NCBI GenBank assembly: GCA_018712725.1
Contig: DVGN01000100.1
Coordinates: forward strand, 1-64,000
DNA length: 64,000 nucleotides
Source of the DNA: Candidatus Scatosoma pullicola
GTDB taxonomy: Bacteria; Bacillota; Clostridia; Christensenellales; Borkfalkiaceae
Direction: 5' to 3'
Position 1 is the stretch's first letter, and the number at the start of each line of letters is the position of its first letter. The notes beneath the pieces are model-generated. The model ran no database searches. It saw nothing but the letters and a program-made list of their open reading frames with translations, and was not told the origin of the DNA. The position numbers and the translations under genes were made by a program. Below, one piece after another: positions 60,045 through 64,000 of this stretch.

Positions 60045-60338
60045 TTACTTCTTGGATTTCTTGCCTTTGGTCTTGGAAGGGCTGAGCTTGGCGGATTTTT
60101 CCATCGCGCCCGTCTTCACCAAGAGGTTCTTCACCGTTTCGGTCGGCTGCACGCCCTTGGAAATCCAATCCTTCGCCTTTTCGACGTCGACGGTCAGTTC
60201 GACGGGGTCGCAGGTGGGACGATAGTGACCCACGCAGTCGATATACTCGCCGCTCATCGCCTTGCGGCTGTCCACGACCACGATACGGTAGATGGGGTTC
60301 TTCTTGTCGCCCAATCTCAAAAGCCTCATTTTAACCAT
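60045..60338 (-). CDS. rpsP: 30S ribosomal protein S16
   Basis: MVKMRLLRLGDKKNPIYRIVVVDSRKAMSGEYIDCVGHY. Confidence 0.98.
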   Translation of the reverse strand: MVKMRLLRLGDKKNPIYRIVVVDSRKAMSGEYIDCVGHYRPTCDPVELTVDVEKAKDWISKGVQPTETVKNLLVKTGAMEKSAKLSPSKTKGKKSKK

Positions 60339-60479
60339 GATAAATACCTCCAAAGTATCTTGTAAAAATTATTGATTTTTTTCGCCCCGCCTTTCCGGCA
60401 CGGCGTTATTGGCAATAATGCGGAATCTTTGCGGATTTATCATCCGCATTTCGCTCAATAAAACGAACAGGGTTACGTT

Positions 60480-60600
60480 AAAACGCGTAGATGCAAGCAA
60501 GACGCGAAGGGCGCGGATTTTGCGCAGGGAGTGTACAAAGTAGTACATGACCAAGCAAAAACGTAAGCCCGACAATGCAGAACGACGTATATACGCGTTT
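60480..60600. repeat. Family A repeat, copy A4, inside the ffh-rpsP intergenic region, 8 nt from the ffh stop
   Basis: AAAACGCGTAGATGCAAGCAAGACGCG...CGTATATACGCGTTT. Confidence 0.9.
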
Positions 60601-60607
60601 CGCCCGA

Positions 60608-61927
60608 TCAGAACGGCAACCTAAACCTGCCTTTGCCGCCCTTTAACTGCTTCATCAACATCTTGCTCTGTTCGAATTGCTTCAAAAGCTGGTTGATATC
60701 CTGCACGCTCGTGCCCGAGCCGGCAGCGATGCGGCGCTTGCGGCGGCTGTCGATGATGGACGGATTTTCCCGCTCCGCGGGGGTCATGGAGAGGATCATC
60801 GCCTTGGTATGTTCGATTTTCTTCTCGTCGATGTCCTTTTCGTCCACTTTCAGTTTATTCATGCCGGGCAGCATCCCCAGAAGGGACTGCGCGCCGCCCA
60901 TCTTTTTGAGCATCGCGAACTGTTCGAGATAGTCGTTCAGCGTGAAGGAATTTTCCTTCATCTTCTTTTGCAGCTTCCTGGCGTCCTCTTCCGTGATCGC
61001 CTGCTGCGCCTTCTCGATCAGGGACAGGACGTCCCCCATGCCGAGGATGCGCGACGCCATGCGCTCGGGATAGAAGGGTTCGAGATCGCCGAGCTTTTCG
61101 CCCACGCCGATGAACTTGATGGGCTTGCCCGTCACCGCGCGGATGGACAGGCAGGCGCCGCCGCGCGTGTCGCCGTCCAGTTTGGTGAGGATGACGCCCG
61201 TGATCTCCAATCGGGAGTTGAAGGTCTCCGCGACGTTGACCGCCTCCTGCCCCGTCATCGCGTCCACGACGAGCAGGGTTTCGGTGACGTCCACCGCCTT
61301 TTTGATGTCCTCCAATTCCCGCATCAGGGCGTCGTCGATCTGCAGCCGCCCCGCCGTATCGACGATGACGGTGTCATAGCCCATTCCGGGGGCGTAATCG
61401 ACCGCCTCTTTCGCCGTCTTAATCGGGCTTTGCGTGCCCCGTTCGAACACTTCGACGCCCGCGTTTCCGCCCACGACCTGTAACTGTTTGATCGCCGCGG
61501 GACGGTAGATGTCCCCCGCGACCAGAAGGGGCTTTTTGCCCTGCTTTTTCAAAAGCACCGCGAGTTTGCCGCACAGCGTCGTCTTGCCCGCGCCCTGCAA
61601 TCCGCACATCATGATGACCGTGGGGGGCTTGGGTGAGACTTCGAGTCTGGCGTTTTTCGAGCCCATCAAGGCGATGAGTTCGTCGTTGACGATCTTGATG
61701 ACCTGCTGGGCGGGATTGAGGGAGGACAAAATCTCCTGCCCCACCGCCTTTTCCGAGACGTCCGCGATGAACTGCTTGGCGACTTTGAGGTTGACGTCCG
61801 CTTCCAGAAGCGCCACGCGCACCTCCCGCATCGCCGTCTTTATCTCCAATTCGGTGAGCTTTCCGCGTTTGGTGAGTTTAGAAAAAATGTGATTGAGCCG
61901 CTCCGAAAGCGACGCGAATAAAGCCAT
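60608..61927 (-). CDS. ffh: Signal recognition particle protein Ffh
   Basis: GLQGAGKTTLCGKLA, VDTAGRLQIDDALM, TKLDGDTRGGA, C-terminal M domain. Confidence 0.98.
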   Translation of the reverse strand: MALFASLSERLNHIFSKLTKRGKLTELEIKTAMREVRVALLEADVNLKVAKQFIADVSEKAVGQEILSSLNPAQQVIKIVNDELIALMGSKNARLEVSPKPPTVIMMCGLQGAGKTTLCGKLAVLLKKQGKKPLLVAGDIYRPAAIKQLQVVGGNAGVEVFERGTQSPIKTAKEAVDYAPGMGYDTVIVDTAGRLQIDDALMRELEDIKKAVDVTETLLVVDAMTGQEAVNVAETFNSRLEITGVILTKLDGDTRGGACLSIRAVTGKPIKFIGVGEKLGDLEPFYPERMASRILGMGDVLSLIEKAQQAITEEDARKLQKKMKENSFTLNDYLEQFAMLKKMGGAQSLLGMLPGMNKLKVDEKDIDEKKIEHTKAMILSMTPAERENPSIIDSRRKRRIAAGSGTSVQDINQLLKQFEQSKMLMKQLKGGKGRFRLPF

Positions 61928-61936
61928 GCTCCCTCC

Positions 61937-62452
61937 TTACGCCTTATTTGGACTGCTTTTTTCGGGCGTCTGCCCCGCCGTTTCGCCCTCTTTGCCCGCT
62001 TCGTTCCCTTCCTCCGGCTCTTGAAAAGAGAGGATTTCCGAAAGGGAACGGGTCAGTCCGTCCAGCTCCGCCCCCCATTCGGGGTGCTTTTCCCTCTGCG
62101 CTTCCGCCCAGCGGGTGACCCGCGTCAAAAGGCGGGAACAATCGAGCGACGCCTCGCGGAGCGCCTGAAAGAAACCGAGTTTTTCCTCGTATTCTTCCAG
62201 CTGCAAACGGCATTTGTGCAGACAGTCGGACACGCTCTGCCGGGAAACGCCCTTCTGCTCGGCAATTTCGCCGAGAGAGAGATCGTAATTGAAATAGAGG
62301 TCGGCGATCTCCCGCCGCCGCGGGGTGAGCAGGGGGCTGTAAACGTCCCACAGCCGCAGAAATTCCGCGTCTTTGAGCATATTGCCGGGAAGGGTCTCCC
62401 GCGCGGGAAGATCCGCGTCCGTAATGATCGTCTTGTGAAAAGTCCGTGCCAT
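61937..62452 (-). CDS. ylxM: YlxM/p13-like putative DNA-binding protein
   Basis: LLTPRRREIADLYFNYDLSLGEIAEQKGVSRQSVSDCLHKCRLQLEEYEEKLGF; directly upstream of ffh. Confidence 0.93.
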   Translation of the reverse strand: MARTFHKTIITDADLPARETLPGNMLKDAEFLRLWDVYSPLLTPRRREIADLYFNYDLSLGEIAEQKGVSRQSVSDCLHKCRLQLEEYEEKLGFFQALREASLDCSRLLTRVTRWAEAQREKHPEWGAELDGLTRSLSEILSFQEPEEGNEAGKEGETAGQTPEKSSPNKA

Positions 62453-62494
62453 CGCCGCCTCCCGCCCGATCGTTCTCCATTATACCCGAAAGGA

Positions 62495-62537
62495 AAACGC
62501 CTGTCAAGCGTTTTTGCTTGACAGGCGCAAATTTTTT
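62495..62537 (-). terminator. Hairpin GCGCCTGTCAAGC-AAAAA-CGCTTGACAGGCG
   Basis: 13-bp perfect stem downstream of the C45 peptidase gene; T-run on the plus side. Confidence 0.65.
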
Positions 62538-62593
62538 TATCCGGAATTTTTCTTTCTGCCGCGGCGGGCGAAAAAGCGGGGCGGACGTCCCGG

Positions 62594-63631
62594 TTACGGC
62601 GTCCGAAGATTTGCGCTCGTCAAATCCCTGCCCGGCACAGACAGCCGCGTATCGGGCCGAAAGGGAGTGCCTGAGGGATTGCCTTCCGCGCGGAAGATCT
62701 TTTGACTTGCGGGCAGGTACACGGACGACCACACCGTATCCGCGTCGGGGATGCCGCGATAGTCGCAGAGCATGGGCGCGGAAAGCAACCTCTTGGCGAT
62801 CATCTCACCCCTGTCCCCGCCCTTTATCGCCTTGCGGAGGGCGGAACGGGCAAAGGCGTACCGTTCGGAAGCCCGCCAGTCGTCGAAGTCGGGCGGATTT
62901 TTATACGCCGCCATTTCGGGGGAGGAGAAATCGTTGACGGAGAGGACGAAGCCCTCTTCCGGGCGGAGTACGACCGACTTTTCGGGCGAGCATTCGACGA
63001 CGGCGATCTCGTCTTTGTCCGCCAGCGCGATCGTCTGCGAAGAGGCGACGGGAAGGGAGGAGAGCGCTGCCAGGCCCTCCCGGACGCTCGCGCATTTTTG
63101 CAGCAGATAGCGCACCAACATCCCCGCGTTGAAACCGGGGCGGCGCAGGCGGGGACAGACAAAGGTGAGCCCCGCCGCAAGCCCCTTTTCGTTCATTCCG
63201 TCCTCCATCTCGGAAAAAGCCGTCGTGTTGCCGACAAAGGCATATCCCGCGTCGGGCACATAGTGGGCGCTGTCGTACAGATCGGCGAGAGAGGAGAGAA
63301 AATCGCTGTTTCTGCCCAGCGCCCTTTCCCCGTCCTTTTCCAAGGCGATGCAGGTGCAGCGGGCGCCCACGGGAAAGGCATACATGGAAAAGAGGAAGCA
63401 GGCGAGGTTGTCCGCCGCCATTTTCTGTCCCTCCGCGATCCCCTCCGCCTCCGCGAGAATTTCGGGGAAAAATTCCCGATACGATTTCCGGCACGCGGCG
63501 GCAAAAGTCCGACGGGCGTCCGAAAGCGCGAATCCGCCCCCGCCGCCGATATGCACGCCCCGCGAAAGGAGCGCGCTGCCCCAACGGAAACCCGCCTCCC
63601 GCGCGTTTCCGAAAAATTGCGAATGATTCAT
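62594..63631 (-). CDS. C45 family autoproteolytic acyltransferase/hydrolase-like (linear amide hydrolase)
   Basis: MNHSQFFGNAREAGFRWGSALLSRG; CTCIALEKDGERALGRNSDF; FVGNTTAFSEMEDGMNEKGLAAGLTFV. Confidence 0.85.
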   Translation of the reverse strand: MNHSQFFGNAREAGFRWGSALLSRGVHIGGGGGFALSDARRTFAAACRKSYREFFPEILAEAEGIAEGQKMAADNLACFLFSMYAFPVGARCTCIALEKDGERALGRNSDFLSSLADLYDSAHYVPDAGYAFVGNTTAFSEMEDGMNEKGLAAGLTFVCPRLRRPGFNAGMLVRYLLQKCASVREGLAALSSLPVASSQTIALADKDEIAVVECSPEKSVVLRPEEGFVLSVNDFSSPEMAAYKNPPDFDDWRASERYAFARSALRKAIKGGDRGEMIAKRLLSAPMLCDYRGIPDADTVWSSVYLPASQKIFRAEGNPSGTPFRPDTRLSVPGRDLTSANLRTP

Positions 63632-63875
63632 TTTTTTACCTCCGAAAATATCTTTCCGACGGCAGAGCGCCCCGACATCGGCTCTATTTTCGCAGAATAA
63701 AAATTTGCTGTCAAGCGCATAAAAAATTTCTCCCGCTTTTCGTAAAAAACGGGAGAAAGACACAATATATATTTTTTTCGGACAAACGCCTTCCGGGACG
63801 GTTCAAAACGCGAAAGATGTTGCGATCGTCAAATCCCTGCCCCTGCCGTTTGGAATAAAACGACAGAGATCGTCC

Positions 63876-64000
63876 TCAAAAACATTGCAGAATTGCCCAC
63901 GCCCCGCCGAAGTTGAGGGCGGCGAGATCACGACGGCGGATATAGAAATACAAGTTCCCGTCGTCTCCCCACATCAGTTCCTCTTCGTCGATGCCGAAAT
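63876..64000 (-). CDS. DUF1963 (YwqG-like) protein, C-terminal fragment running off the right window edge
   Basis: Reverse complement: FGIDEEELMWGDDGNLYFYIRRRDLAALNFGGAWAILQCF*; not in the ORF track. Confidence 0.75.
   Translation of the reverse strand, partial: FGIDEEELMWGDDGNLYFYIRRRDLAALNFGGAWAILQCF

Overview
A roughly 64 kb, GC-rich, gene-dense segment that looks like a Firmicutes/Clostridia-type chromosome (taxonomy inferred from gene content only). Most of it is housekeeping: uvrB-uvrA, topA-dprA, yifB, cysK, mutY, rplS, and a ylxM-ffh-rpsP-khpA-rimM operon. It also carries transporters, regulators and envelope proteins. I saw no tRNA, rRNA, CRISPR array, prophage or IS transposase. 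The most interesting signals are non-coding. (1) A 120-bp structured repeat with terminal inverted repeats has its end 8-23 nt after the stop codons of four minus-strand genes (ffh, yifB, topA, degV), always in the same orientation. (2) A ~20-nt motif, GGCAGGGATTTGACGANCGC, recurs at least 8 times, mostly just downstream of stop codons on the coding strand. (3) A well-formed yybP-ykoY (Mn2+) riboswitch, with promoter and overlapping terminator, precedes an unusual operon: orphan OadB-like pump, OadG-like protein, and CDF cation transporter. (4) A TPP riboswitch precedes thiT. (5) A long lipoprotein gene at the left edge is missing from the ORF track; only its antisense shadow ORFs are listed. 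Several mosaic structured repeat families fill the intergenic regions.
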